A stretch of 56,881 nt of DNA, from NCBI GenBank assembly GCA_019752635.1, contig JAIELX010000091.1, positions 1-56,881 of the forward strand. Reading direction: 5' to 3'. Shown one piece after another: positions 7,854 through 17,280 of this stretch. Position 1 is the first letter of the stretch. Each line of letters begins with the position of its first letter. The DNA is from Candidatus Obscuribacterales bacterium. Its GTDB lineage: Bacteria > Cyanobacteriota > Vampirovibrionia > Obscuribacterales > Obscuribacteraceae. Below the pieces are notes generated by a model. The model ran no database searches. It saw nothing but the letters and a program-made list of their open reading frames with translations, and was not told the origin of the DNA. Position numbers and translations under genes: made by a program.

Positions 7854-9332
7854 TCAGAACTGGAAGTAGATGAAGGGCGTAGCTTTGGTTGGTTTAGCCG
7901 CAATGATGATTAGAACTGCTGCCGTCCACGATGCCAGTCGCAAGGGCAGCGGATAAATTGGTTTTTCGAGAGTCTCGATGCCGCGCATTTTCTTAAGTGC
8001 ATCGGTCAGAATCCAGAATGCCATGTACACCGCGGCAAAGACTACCACTCCACTGCGTTCGAGATATTCCATGGTTTGGTTTGCTGTAGCCAGGTTAGTA
8101 ATGCTCGAGAAAATATTCCAAGTCGTTGGCAGGTCCGGTGCACGGAACATTACGAACGCCGCCGCAACAAAGAGGAACGTCAAACCGACGTTGAAAATAC
8201 GCATCGGCCACGTGCTGGCAATAGAACGTAATGCCGGTGTTTTGTCGACAAAATCTTTCCACTCTCTGTTGATGATCAGTCCGACACCGTGCATGCAGCC
8301 CCACGCAATGAACTGCCACGCTGCTCCGTGCCACAGTCCGCACACCGCCATTGTGAGGAAGAGATTGCGCATGTTTTGAAGACGTGTTCCACGTGAGCCG
8401 CCCATAGAGATGTAAACGTAATCACGAATCCAGGTCGATAGCGATATATGCCACCGTCTCCAAAATATCGCGAGGTCCTCAGCGATGTATGGAAGTGAAA
8501 AGTTGATCGGTAGTCTGATTCCGAGGAGCAGTGCGGAGCCGCGACCTATATCGGTGTAGCCGGAGAAGTCGCAGAAAATCTGAATTGAGAATCCAAAGAA
8601 TGCCAGCAGGGCATCGGCGGAAGAGATTGGAGTCAGACTGGCATAGCTGTTGGTGATAACCCAACCCAGTGGATCCGCAATGGCCACCTTTTTGAACATG
8701 CCTTGCACTATCAAAGTCATCGCTTCATTGAAGAGCTCGCCCGACCAGGGCAGCGGGGTTCGAAGATTTTCGACAAAGTCTTGATACCGCTTAATCGGAC
8801 CGGCAATCTGCGACGGGAAGAATGCAGTAAACGCCGCAAATTCCATCCAGGATCCGACGGATTTGCTTCCTCTATAAACATCAACCAAGTAGTGAATGAA
8901 CTCGAAAACGAAGAACGAGATACCCAGCGGCAGAATAATGTCGAGGACCGGGGCCTTGAGATTGGCGGTGGCGTCAAGATGCGCAGCGTCACCGAAAAGT
9001 TTCACCGCTCCGATGGCGTTAGCCAGAAAGAAGTTTGTGTACTTGTAATAACAAAGGCATGCCAAATTCAAAACGACCCCGGCACCTAGCATTGCTTTGG
9101 CCGTGGACTTAGAGTCGGGCGCCGATGCAAGATTTTTCTCGAGCGCGATACCTAGTCCCCAATTCAGCGTCGTCATTACAAACAACAACAGCCCGTAAAT
9201 TGGCAGCCAACTCATATAGAAGTAGTAGCTGGCCGCTACTACCAGCGCCAATCTTGCGAAGCCACGCGTCCGCCAATAAAAGAAGACCATTATTGGCAGA
9301 AAAATGAGATATTGAATGCTGCTAAAGATCAC
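7854..9332 (-). CDS. MBOAT family O-acyltransferase (AlgI/DltB-like)
   Basis: This 492-residue polytopic membrane protein starts at a GTG (MIFSSIQYLIFLP). The MBOAT signatures are clear: YYFYMSW near 36-42, LPLGISFFVFEFIHY at about 134-148, GPIKRYQDF, FSGYTDIGRGSALLLG, FWRRWHISLSTWIRDY (290-305) and the active-site GLWHGAAW with His335. The family moves acyl groups from a cytoplasmic donor across the membrane for O-acylation of alginate, peptidoglycan, teichoic acid and similar polymers. With two SGNH genes behind it (9332 to 5209) this is a complete acylation module. The end PFIYFQF is shared with the second MBOAT protein at 28407-29858, so the two are paralogues. No clear promoter was found upstream. 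Confidence 0.92.
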   Translation of the reverse strand: MIFSSIQYLIFLPIMVFFYWRTRGFARLALVVAASYYFYMSWLPIYGLLLFVMTTLNWGLGIALEKNLASAPDSKSTAKAMLGAGVVLNLACLCYYKYTNFFLANAIGAVKLFGDAAHLDATANLKAPVLDIILPLGISFFVFEFIHYLVDVYRGSKSVGSWMEFAAFTAFFPSQIAGPIKRYQDFVENLRTPLPWSGELFNEAMTLIVQGMFKKVAIADPLGWVITNSYASLTPISSADALLAFFGFSIQIFCDFSGYTDIGRGSALLLGIRLPINFSLPYIAEDLAIFWRRWHISLSTWIRDYVYISMGGSRGTRLQNMRNLFLTMAVCGLWHGAAWQFIAWGCMHGVGLIINREWKDFVDKTPALRSIASTWPMRIFNVGLTFLFVAAAFVMFRAPDLPTTWNIFSSITNLATANQTMEYLERSGVVVFAAVYMAFWILTDALKKMRGIETLEKPIYPLPLRLASWTAAVLIIIAAKPTKATPFIYFQF

Positions 9333-9749
9333 GGGACGCGCTGATTCCTTGTCGTTTATCTGCCCGCGATTTCAATCTTTGCGGGTCTTGACAGAGCAAC
9401 ACAATGCTGATGTTACCACTTGCCCTCTTGTCATTCATTTTGTAGGTTTTACGTTCCGGTAAATACCTTTTAACTTGTGGGCGGATGGCTAGCTAAACGC
9501 CTCCGCTGTCGGCATGCAGGGCGTTCGGCAACTCGCGTGAAAACGCTACATTGAGACTTCGTCAAAGCCTTCTCTTGGCTTCTTCGCGAAACGGCTGTTG
9601 CTCGGCTGAAAGGTGCGCCAGTGTGGGAACGAGAGTCGTTTTGGTGTCGAATTGAATGATCGTGGCTGCCCGCCGGTCCTCGTGGCTGACAGCTGCTTAA
9701 CAACCTCAAGGGGCCTGCTGTGGTAGGCTGACAAGCCGCTGCCTGTTGG
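9333..9749. other. divergent intergenic region between MBOAT and YfhO-like genes
   Basis: These 417 bp separate two divergent genes. A TTGACA at 9388-9393 (plus strand) has only a weak -10 partner 17 bp away (TGTTAC). A hairpin with one bulge (GGTTTTAC at 9445-9452 with GTAAATACC at 9459-9467) lies in the middle. The open frames here (for example 9470-9760 minus) have no recognisable product and I treat them as non-coding. Confidence 0.45.
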
Positions 9750-12700
9750 ATGACTGTCACTTCAATTCAATCGAAATTGCGCATGGCGATTCTTGCCGAC
9801 CAGATCGCGGACCAGGAAATTGTTCGCCCTTCATCTACAACTTCGCCGACGGGCGGAGCAAGTTTGTGGCGTGTAGTTGCCGGTGACCTGCTTGCGCTGG
9901 TGTTCTTAGCGATTGGTGTTGCGGCCGCTTTTGGAAAAACGGTTTTCAGCGGCGCGGCAATTTCCAGGTTCTATCAGCTCGGGCAACGCGATTCGCTGTT
10001 TGCCAAATATTTTTCTTCTGTGCGCGAAGCTTACGACGCTTCGGTCTATCAATATTTTGTGCCCAATCATGTGTTCACGACTCGCTCTTTGTCGGAAGGC
10101 AATCTGCCCCTCTGGAATCCGCTTACAGGGTGCGGCGCTCCTCACCTGGCGGATGTTGAGACTGCGGTGTTTTGGCCGTTACGTCTTGCGCTGTTGATGG
10201 TCGAGCCTGTCAGAGCCTGGAATTTGCTCCTGGTTCTCAATATTGTTATCTATGCCACTGGCACATATGCACTCTCTCGTGTGGTCGGTCTTAAGCGCTT
10301 ACCCGCTATTTTCGCCGCTGCGGTCCTAGCCTTTTGTCCTTACTTGATTTTTCAATCGGAGTTGATCGGGGGCTGCGCGTCGATAACTCCGCTGGTGATT
10401 GCAGGCTTCGTCATGACTGCTCGCTCCCCTCGCTTCGTTTGGCGCGCTCTGACTGCGCTGGCTTGCGCAGTGATGGTTCTGTCTGGACATCCGGAGCCGG
10501 TCTTCTTTGGTATCTCCGTTGCATGTATTGTGCGATTTTCGCTGGCAGTATTTGAAGGCGCCGATAGTCGTAAGCAGAGCGAAAACATGGTGCGTTCAAC
10601 TGCTTCTCGCTTGTTGGCGGCCGGTGCTGATATTGCAGTTGTGGGGATGCTTTCGCTCGGGATGAGCGCTTTCATGCTGCTGCCATTCGTTGAATTGCTG
10701 GCGAATTCCGAGTGCTATAAGTTGGGGCTGCAAGGTTCTAACTTTGGAGTTTCGTTAAGTTCAGTTTTGGTCAACCTTCTGCATCCAGCATACGGCAATA
10801 GCAGTCCTTATCTTGGTATTGTAGTGCCGACCATGATCTCCTTGGCGCTTCTGTCCTCGTTCAAGAACAAAACATTTGCAGCGGTGGCTTGCGCAACAGT
10901 TGTTAGTGTTCTCCTGATGTGTAGAGTCGGACCGCTTGAGGGCTTGCTCACATGGAAGGCTCTGTCATGGTTCGTGCCGAAGTATTCATGGCCTGCTGTG
11001 CTGATTCTCTTTTCCGTGTTGTCCGGGTTCGGACTGCAGGCATTTTTGCAATCAGATGAGCATTCTACTTCTGCGGCGAAAGTTTCTGCAAATGATGGCT
11101 CCGAGTCAGGGGACCAACGAAAGAAAATAGCGCTTTCGGTGCTGTTTGCGACGGCCTCAGTTGCCTTAGCAATGCTTGCTCTCAAGTTTGTGCCGTCATT
11201 GCTTGCATCCAGACCGATAGACGAAGCATTTCAACAGCTGACTCTTCAGAGCAAATCATGGGTGAAAGACCTGATTCTGCTCGGAGTCATTGCTCTCGGC
11301 GCTGCGACTCCTTGGTTGCCACGACAGTTGCGCAATGGTGTCGCTGTGCTCATTGTTGCGATCTGCGCTGCTGTAAGCGTCGGACCGCTGGTAAAGACCG
11401 CTGCCGCGCCGAAGCCTGCGATCAAATACGATGCCATGGAGCCGCTGCCTTTCTTGCAAGAATCCGGTGCTCGTGTTGTGTCTATGGGACGACATGTGTT
11501 TTGTCCAGATAGCAATCTTGCTTACGGAATTCAGAATCTCGTTCCGGTGAATGTTTATCACCCGGTGCGCTTTCAAACGTTTATGAAAACTGCCGGCGTC
11601 ACGCATGAAGGCGTCAATCAGTTCTTTGACGGACGGCTTAACCGAGTGGTGGACCTGGCCTCGATCAAGTACGCCGTTTCTCCTTTGCCTGTTTTGGGAA
11701 CGGATGAAACTTACGAAAACTTGCAGCCGCTCGTACTGGTGCCGCATTGGTCCTTAGCCGCTGAAACGGTCGATTTGCAGTCCGCCGACCTGACTCTCTT
11801 CAAGGAAAATGCCGAGATTATCGGTGCGATGAACTTTCGTGCACCGGCGAATCGCGCCACTGATATCGCCTGGCAGCCGGTCATTCTGGATGATAAGAAT
11901 CAGGTTGTGTGGTTCGGCGACTTGGAACGTTTACAGTACATGTTTGCGACGAAGGGCACCGCCGGGCAAGCAACGTATATTAAAGATGTAGCGGTAGCAG
12001 TGCCATCGAAACTGCAATCAAACGCTGAGTTGACCCTAGCTGTTCAAGTCTTTGATTGGACGAGCAGTAGCTATTTGAAGTGTGATCGCGCGCCAAACAG
12101 TGCGCCGGACAAACATTCGCTCATGCCGGTTGCTAAGTTCCGTCTTGACGGCAAGCCTTGTTCGCAGCCGCTCCCTCTAACCGTGAAGATTGGCGATCTA
12201 AACGATCGTCGATTTCGCCTGGTTCGTGAGAATGACGCTCGCATACGAGTGTATGAGAATAAGAACGCGCTTCCGCCTGCATACTGGATACCGAATGCGA
12301 TACCCGCTATCGGGGCCGAGGATGCACTTGAGAAGATTCAGAATGCTTCGTTCGATCCGCGCACATCAGCTGTACTTGAGATGAGCAGCGCAACGTCCGG
12401 AGCTGGTATGGCGTACTTTGCCAATGCCGCGCCTGATCCCGAAAGCTTTGTTTCCCGGAATTTGATTCCTTGTGAGTTGAGGCGACCGGACACTAATACT
12501 GTAAGGGTGATCTGTCGCAACAATTCTCCCGGTTATCTCGTATTGACCGACACGTTCTACCCTGGTTGGTCTGCGCGCGTGATTCAGAGAGGGGTTTCGG
12601 TCGATGCGCCATTGTTGCGCGCCAACTACCTGTTTAAGGCGGTTGCGGTGCCGGGCGGGCAGTGCGTTGTTGAGTTCAAGTACGTTCCGCTCAGCTTCAT

Positions 12701-12788
12701 CATCGGAGCCGCGCTCAGTGCAGTAAGCCTGCTGGCTGTAGCGCTCATAGTCTGTGCCGCCATTCTCGATTCGCAAAAGAGGCGATAA
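9750..12788 (+). CDS. YfhO-like large membrane protein, probable GT-C glycosyltransferase
   Basis: This 1012-residue protein has about a dozen membrane segments in its first half and again near 520-550, a long extracytoplasmic domain, and a final membrane span (about 980-1005). The first outer loop carries FTTRSLSEGNLPLWNPLTGCG, typical of the YfhO family. The C-terminal domain has the family signature DTFYPGWSARV (about 933-943) followed by LFKAVAVPGGQCVVEFKYVP. B. subtilis YfhO is needed for glycosylating lipoteichoic acid, and related proteins are thought to use lipid-linked sugars outside the membrane. The gene stands alone. The ATG at 9750 and an internal ATG at 9783 are both possible starts; neither has a good ribosome binding site. 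The acceptor is unknown. Confidence 0.85.
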   Translation: MTVTSIQSKLRMAILADQIADQEIVRPSSTTSPTGGASLWRVVAGDLLALVFLAIGVAAAFGKTVFSGAAISRFYQLGQRDSLFAKYFSSVREAYDASVYQYFVPNHVFTTRSLSEGNLPLWNPLTGCGAPHLADVETAVFWPLRLALLMVEPVRAWNLLLVLNIVIYATGTYALSRVVGLKRLPAIFAAAVLAFCPYLIFQSELIGGCASITPLVIAGFVMTARSPRFVWRALTALACAVMVLSGHPEPVFFGISVACIVRFSLAVFEGADSRKQSENMVRSTASRLLAAGADIAVVGMLSLGMSAFMLLPFVELLANSECYKLGLQGSNFGVSLSSVLVNLLHPAYGNSSPYLGIVVPTMISLALLSSFKNKTFAAVACATVVSVLLMCRVGPLEGLLTWKALSWFVPKYSWPAVLILFSVLSGFGLQAFLQSDEHSTSAAKVSANDGSESGDQRKKIALSVLFATASVALAMLALKFVPSLLASRPIDEAFQQLTLQSKSWVKDLILLGVIALGAATPWLPRQLRNGVAVLIVAICAAVSVGPLVKTAAAPKPAIKYDAMEPLPFLQESGARVVSMGRHVFCPDSNLAYGIQNLVPVNVYHPVRFQTFMKTAGVTHEGVNQFFDGRLNRVVDLASIKYAVSPLPVLGTDETYENLQPLVLVPHWSLAAETVDLQSADLTLFKENAEIIGAMNFRAPANRATDIAWQPVILDDKNQVVWFGDLERLQYMFATKGTAGQATYIKDVAVAVPSKLQSNAELTLAVQVFDWTSSSYLKCDRAPNSAPDKHSLMPVAKFRLDGKPCSQPLPLTVKIGDLNDRRFRLVRENDARIRVYENKNALPPAYWIPNAIPAIGAEDALEKIQNASFDPRTSAVLEMSSATSGAGMAYFANAAPDPESFVSRNLIPCELRRPDTNTVRVICRNNSPGYLVLTDTFYPGWSARVIQRGVSVDAPLLRANYLFKAVAVPGGQCVVEFKYVPLSFIIGAALSAVSLLAVALIVCAAILDSQKRR

Positions 12789-12804
12789 GTTTTTTAGTGT
12801 GAAC

Positions 12805-13209
12805 TCAAGGTGTTTTGTGGCGGCTATTCGGGATAAAAACCCAAGCCGTGGAGAGTTTTCCGTCTACGTACGTCAGCACTAGTGTGGCCAGTCCAGCGCT
12901 GTGCCACCGGGTTTCTTCCATCTTACCGCTCTGCGGGTCGCGTTTTGGATCAATGGTTACCGCTGATGGACCGATGAGCTTTTCGACTGCTTCCGGTGTT
13001 TGATTCAAAAGGATCTTGCTTCCGATGAGTTGGTGCGCAGCGCGGATTGTTGGTTTCTTGCGCCACTGCTCTACGACCTGACACATGTTCTTTGACCGGC
13101 AAGTCGTCGCTGAGTACGAGCCGAGCCAGGGAATCAATACGCAACAGAGAATGGCAATGGCCGTTATCAATCTTCCTGAATTCAAGTTTCTACTCCACCT
13201 GATACGCAA
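12805..13209 (-). CDS. small membrane-anchored protein with BamE/SmpA-like pattern
   Basis: This 134-residue protein has an N-terminal hydrophobic anchor (about 14-34) and a short outer domain. The segment LLNQTPEAVEKLIGPSAVTI, followed by RWHSAGLATLVLTYVDGKLS, resembles the helix-then-hairpin pattern of small BamE/SmpA-like lipid-anchored domains, in which a 'G.t..eV...lG.P' stretch precedes a beta-strand pair. The likeness is weak and no lipobox is visible. It overlaps the end of the upstream gene by 20 bp, so the two are cotranscribed and perhaps act together. It is convergent with the YfhO-like gene, with only 16 bp between the ends and no hairpin. Confidence 0.7.
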   Translation of the reverse strand: MRIRWSRNLNSGRLITAIAILCCVLIPWLGSYSATTCRSKNMCQVVEQWRKKPTIRAAHQLIGSKILLNQTPEAVEKLIGPSAVTIDPKRDPQSGKMEETRWHSAGLATLVLTYVDGKLSTAWVFIPNSRHKTP

Positions 13210-14110
13210 CTTTTTCGCAAATATAATCGGCGGCGCTTTCTGCTGAAATCATCTGACGATTACACCAGTCAACCAGCATGAGCTTGTGTCTCTCCATTAG
13301 CTTCGCAATACAATGTGCGTCCTGCGCCGGTCGGATCGCGGTGCGGCATCGAAGTAATCCCAATGTGGTAACGAATACACCGTTGGTAGTGCCATAAATA
13401 TACAGGCTTTCTTTTGTTCGTAAAGCAAATCCATTCTTGATTAATCCGCCTAGATTGCGATAGCTCAGTCCTTGGAATTCAACCGGTCCCGCGGTTGCGT
13501 TTACTTCGGGAGCCGCTAAGCTTCCGCCCTGTAGCTCTGCTGCTATCTCTTTCAACTTTAATGCGGGCGACGGAAACGGCTGATTCAATTCGCTGCGTAC
13601 ATGCACCCTTGTAAAACAACCCGCAGCGTTGCGAGACTCATTGAAAACTTCTCCAATATTGCTTATGCACTGCGCAACTTGGAGACCAACTTCAAGAGAG
13701 AGGATTTCAATTTGGCGCCAATCGTCTTCAACTACTTCAAGGATATTCAGACCCGTTTTGCTCTTTTCCAAGTCTACTTCCGGTATGACGTCGGCTCTGG
13801 TTGGAAGGCTGTAGAGCGATTCATTTATGGGAATCGATACGGATTCCACTTTTCGGACCTGCAAACGCAAAGTACCAGTTTGCAGGTACTCTCTGCGCAT
13901 TGTCGGTTCGGCGACGGCGACTTCCCAAGTGGCATCGCCCACTTGGAGAGTGCAGTAGCCCTGGAAATTCTCCGGAAGTTCGGCGGGAGGCGTTGATGTT
14001 TCGGCGATTGGCTCTCCGGTATCGGCGTCTATCAGGGTCACTCGTATGTGTCTTTTGGCAAACGCCATATGGCTGAAGCCTATCAAAAATGCGACGACTA
14101 ATTCTGCCAC
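13190..14110 (-). CDS. secreted protein of unknown function
   Basis: This 306-residue protein starts at a GTG and opens with a signal-peptide-like stretch (MAELVVAFLIGFSHMAFAKR, cleavage after AFA). The start of the mature part, RHIRVTLIDADTGEPIAET, looks like a carboxypeptidase-regulatory or transthyretin-like beta-sandwich strand. The remainder is mixed, with a C-terminal region rich in Cys (LLRCRTAIRPAQDAHCIAKL) where one or two disulfides are plausible. I recognise no catalytic motif. It overlaps the next minus-strand gene by 20 bp and diverges from fabH across 231 bp. The alternative Met at residue 15 would destroy the signal peptide. Confidence 0.7.
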   Translation of the reverse strand: MAELVVAFLIGFSHMAFAKRHIRVTLIDADTGEPIAETSTPPAELPENFQGYCTLQVGDATWEVAVAEPTMRREYLQTGTLRLQVRKVESVSIPINESLYSLPTRADVIPEVDLEKSKTGLNILEVVEDDWRQIEILSLEVGLQVAQCISNIGEVFNESRNAAGCFTRVHVRSELNQPFPSPALKLKEIAAELQGGSLAAPEVNATAGPVEFQGLSYRNLGGLIKNGFALRTKESLYIYGTTNGVFVTTLGLLRCRTAIRPAQDAHCIAKLMERHKLMLVDWCNRQMISAESAADYICEKVAYQVE

Positions 14111-14282
14111 ACTGCGCGGCTATCTGCTGGCGTTTTTAGTTGCCAACAAGCTGCGGCGGAGTATTTATTGCGACAGGTCGGTTAATTGAAAGGTTTCCTT
14201 CGCGCTCAAAGTTGTCGGAGTTGGTGTAACCGTTGGTATCGATGCAGCCTGCAAGCGTTCGGGACCATCCGGGGCCATAGGC

Positions 14283-14288
14283 TATACT
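14283..14288 (+). promoter_or_regulatory. -10 element of the fabH promoter
   Basis: TATACT, five of six bases of the consensus, lies 53 bp before the fabH ATG. No good -35 box is seen at normal spacing, so this is a partial promoter call. It argues against the longer open frame from 14186, because translation from there would begin before transcription. Confidence 0.4.
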
Positions 14289-14341
14289 TTCATGTCCTTT
14301 TGCCTAACCTGAGATTGTTAGCTTTTGAGGCGCCCGGCGAC

Positions 14342-15349
14342 ATGACTTTTAGAAAACCAACCTTAGCAAGAATTAGTGGTGTAGGTGTTTCGGTGCCGCC
14401 GAACCTACTAACGAATCAGGATCTTGAGAAGATGGTCGATACCACGGACCAGTGGATCGTGGAGCGTACCGGCATTAGAACACGTCACATGGTATCGCCA
14501 GGCGTTACCACGTCGGACCTGGCCGCCGAGGCGGCGTTGAATGTGCTTAAGAAAACCGGCGTTAAGCCTACTGAAGTTGAGCTAATAATTGTCGCTACGA
14601 TTACGCCTGACATGCATCTTCCCGCGACTGCCTGTTTGGTGCAGCATAAGATTGGCGCCACCGGTGCCTGGGGCTTCGACCTGTCGATTGCCTGCTCCGG
14701 CTTCCTCTACGCGTTGCAAGTGGGAGCGCAGTTTGTGGCAACGGGCGCGCACAAGAATGTTTTGGTGATTGGAATGGAAGTAATGTCTTCCATTATCGAT
14801 TACACGGATCGCACTACATGCATTATCTTCGGCGATGGTGGCGGTGCTGCGCTGTTGCAGCCATCCACCGGTGAGGATGACGGCTACTTCGGTGATTTCT
14901 TGTTCGAAGTTGATGGCGCTGGTGGCGACAACCTGTGTATTCCGGCCGGCGGTTCTAAGATGCCTACATCGCAGGAAACTCTCGATCAAAGAATGCATTT
15001 CGTCAAGCAAGACGGCAAGGCTGTGTTCAAGTATGCGGTGCGTAAGATGCCTGAGCTGTGCGTCAATCTTCTAGAAAGAAACGGATTGACCGGTGCGGAC
15101 GTTGACCTGTTTATTCCGCATCAGGCGAACCTTCGCATTATTACCGCCGCGGCGGAGCGATTGAATCTACCAATGGAAAAAGTGCTCGTCAATATCGACG
15201 AGTTTGGAAACACCACCGCTGGAACCTTGCCACTTGCAATAGACACCGCGCTGAAGAGAGGTAAGTTGAAGAAAGGCGACCTGGTGCTTTTCGCAACTAT
15301 GGGGGCAGGCCTTAGCGCAGGCGCGGCCTTGATTCGCTGGGGCTACTAA
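14342..15349 (+). CDS. fabH: 3-oxoacyl-ACP synthase III (KAS III)
   Basis: The open frame begins at 14186, but the ATG at 14342 starts the conserved protein (MTFRKPTLARISGVGVSVPP) and gives 335 residues, the normal size. The catalytic triad is complete: Cys118 in SIACSGFLYALQ, His260 in IPHQAN, and Asn290 in FGNTTAGTLPLA. The N-terminal substrate-tunnel segment DQWIVERTGIRTRH is also present. FabH condenses acetyl-CoA with malonyl-ACP to start each fatty acid chain. It usually sits in a fab operon (plsX, fabD, fabG, acpP); here it stands alone between envelope genes. It could serve general lipid synthesis or a special acyl chain for the nearby acylation enzymes; the sequence does not decide. 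Confidence 0.93.
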   Translation: MTFRKPTLARISGVGVSVPPNLLTNQDLEKMVDTTDQWIVERTGIRTRHMVSPGVTTSDLAAEAALNVLKKTGVKPTEVELIIVATITPDMHLPATACLVQHKIGATGAWGFDLSIACSGFLYALQVGAQFVATGAHKNVLVIGMEVMSSIIDYTDRTTCIIFGDGGGAALLQPSTGEDDGYFGDFLFEVDGAGGDNLCIPAGGSKMPTSQETLDQRMHFVKQDGKAVFKYAVRKMPELCVNLLERNGLTGADVDLFIPHQANLRIITAAAERLNLPMEKVLVNIDEFGNTTAGTLPLAIDTALKRGKLKKGDLVLFATMGAGLSAGAALIRWGY

Positions 15350-15388
15350 TGTTGCCCAAAGCTTCGAATGACCGCTGACTGACCGTCG

Positions 15389-17278
15389 TTAATGCGCAGT
15401 TGGCCCAGTGGGAGGAAGACGTTTAAGTGTCAGGATCTCGCGTCTGCCGCATAGTGCGCTCCAATATTCGCGCTTGTCGATAACTGCGAAGTCGGGCACA
15501 GGAGAGAAGCTCACGATATAGTCCTCACGGTCGACCGACCACCAACGCCATTGATCGCGAGGAGGATCGCCGCGATGTGTGAGGTCGTACCATGTGGGCC
15601 AAAGTTTCAAGTTCTTGAAGAGTTGTGGATTGGAGTAATAGTTGTATTCCGCGCCGCCGTCTATTTGCTCAGGCTTGACGCCTTGTTCTTCAAGCGCTGT
15701 TAGCGCTTGCCACCGCGCGCGGTTCCATGCCATTTGATCTTGGCATGCCGCAGCGGAATAGACGCTGTAAATTGTCAGCGCCGCCACAGCGATGACGAGC
15801 ACCGGCTTGGAGAGCTTGACCGATAGCCATCGCCACGAGAGAGCAAGGCAGAGCGTCGTGGAAACGAACGGGAAAAGGTAATAGCGATCGATGTCGGAAA
15901 ACGTTGCCTGCAGCATCACAAATGCATACTGCATTGCGCAAAAAACAAAAACGAATAGCGCAATTGCCGATTTTCGCACTCGTTTTTCGAATGCCTCGCC
16001 ACTAGTGCCGGGACGTTTGAGGACTATGGAGCGGCAAACGCGAAACCCGTTCACTACTGCACGTTGAAATCCATTGCCCAGCAGTGCGCCGAGCAGGAAT
16101 CCCGCAAGCCCGCTGACTCCTGTAAGGATCTCGCGTGCCCTGTTGGGCAAGTTTGCATGGTTGATTCCGAGAATCGTGTGGGCGCCGACTGCGGGTATGC
16201 GCAGCAGGTTTTGATTGAAAGGCATTAGCTTCTTCGATACGATGACGCATTGCGTCAGTGCATAGGTTATGACGGCTGCCGAAAGGGCGAACCATCCCGC
16301 CGACATTTGCTGCTGAGCGGGAATGCGTCCCGTTGATGGTTTCGCAGCAGGGTGGAATATTCCGACTAATTGCCTGTGGAAGCCAATCAGGATTGGCAAG
16401 CAGAACAATCCAACATAACAAAGCAATTGACCGGCAATTTGCAGGAGCGGGAAAAACATTTTCGACGGGGCGCGAAGTATGTCTCGCACTGCTGACGTCA
16501 CCATGCCCTTGTACCAGACATATAGAGGCGTGAAGTCGCTCGTGGCCATCATCCATTTGTCGGCCAAAACGCCGGTTGCGATGGGCAGCGCTACCATTCC
16601 AACAAGCAGCGTCCAGGAGTTACGACGACGACACCATAACGTCAAAAGCAAGAGAGCGTTAACACCGGCCATCAGTGCCAAATTCTGCCGCACGAGGCTG
16701 CCTGCAATCAGTGCCATGGTAGCGAGCACAAAATTTATTTCACTCTTTCGGCGCATTCCTTTTATACAAAAGTACGCGTACAAAATGGTGAGACTAAAAG
16801 CCGGCGTATCCGTCATAAAGGAAAACGCAAGATTTACCGTCATGGGGTTGGCTGCGAAGGTAAGAGCAAAAAGTAAAGCTGGAAGCTGGCGCATTCGCAA
16901 CTCGCGCATGCAGCCGTATAGACCCAGCGTTGCGATCAGGGCCCAGAAGACACCGACGCAGCGTAGTGTTTCGTGTCCGAATCCGAAAACTTTGCAGACC
17001 GCGGCGCCGAAGATCAGGTGAAACAAGCAAGCCGGCGCACACGCCAGTAGTCGAAGTTCACCAGTATCGAGGAAATGTTTGACGCCCTCAGCATAAATCC
17101 AGTCGTCGTTCAGCGGGAAGTTGCCCTGGACTCCGACAAAAGCCGCCATGGCAAACCAGAACAAGCAAATCACCAGGACCGGGCGCGAGAAATTTGCCAA
17201 TGGAGAGATCTTCTCCGGCGCACCGGCTGTGGTGGTGCCAGTCGCAGTTGGCTTGGAGATAGTGGTATTCGGCGACAT
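15389..17278 (-). CDS. GT-C membrane glycosyltransferase (ArnT/PMT-like)
   Basis: This 629-residue protein has roughly a dozen membrane spans starting at about 34-50. The first outer loop carries FPLNDDWIYAEGVKHFLDTG, with Asp58-Asp59 at the place where GT-C enzymes (ArnT, PMT, GT39 and GT83 relatives) hold their catalytic acid. A short soluble C-terminal part follows. These enzymes take a sugar from a polyprenyl phosphate and add it to a glycan, lipid or protein outside the membrane. A ribosome binding site GGAGAG lies inside the end of the upstream gene, and the gap is only 2 bp, so it is the third gene of the minus-strand operon that begins at 20044. Donor and acceptor are unknown. Confidence 0.82.
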   Translation of the reverse strand: MSPNTTISKPTATGTTTAGAPEKISPLANFSRPVLVICLFWFAMAAFVGVQGNFPLNDDWIYAEGVKHFLDTGELRLLACAPACLFHLIFGAAVCKVFGFGHETLRCVGVFWALIATLGLYGCMRELRMRQLPALLFALTFAANPMTVNLAFSFMTDTPAFSLTILYAYFCIKGMRRKSEINFVLATMALIAGSLVRQNLALMAGVNALLLLTLWCRRRNSWTLLVGMVALPIATGVLADKWMMATSDFTPLYVWYKGMVTSAVRDILRAPSKMFFPLLQIAGQLLCYVGLFCLPILIGFHRQLVGIFHPAAKPSTGRIPAQQQMSAGWFALSAAVITYALTQCVIVSKKLMPFNQNLLRIPAVGAHTILGINHANLPNRAREILTGVSGLAGFLLGALLGNGFQRAVVNGFRVCRSIVLKRPGTSGEAFEKRVRKSAIALFVFVFCAMQYAFVMLQATFSDIDRYYLFPFVSTTLCLALSWRWLSVKLSKPVLVIAVAALTIYSVYSAAACQDQMAWNRARWQALTALEEQGVKPEQIDGGAEYNYYSNPQLFKNLKLWPTWYDLTHRGDPPRDQWRWWSVDREDYIVSFSPVPDFAVIDKREYWSALCGRREILTLKRLPPTGPTAH

Positions 17279-17280
17279 GG

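Noticed and set aside
9470..9760. 96-codon minus-strand open frame upstream of the YfhO-like gene
   Set aside because: Low-quality composition, overlaps the start of a real gene and has no homology I can see.
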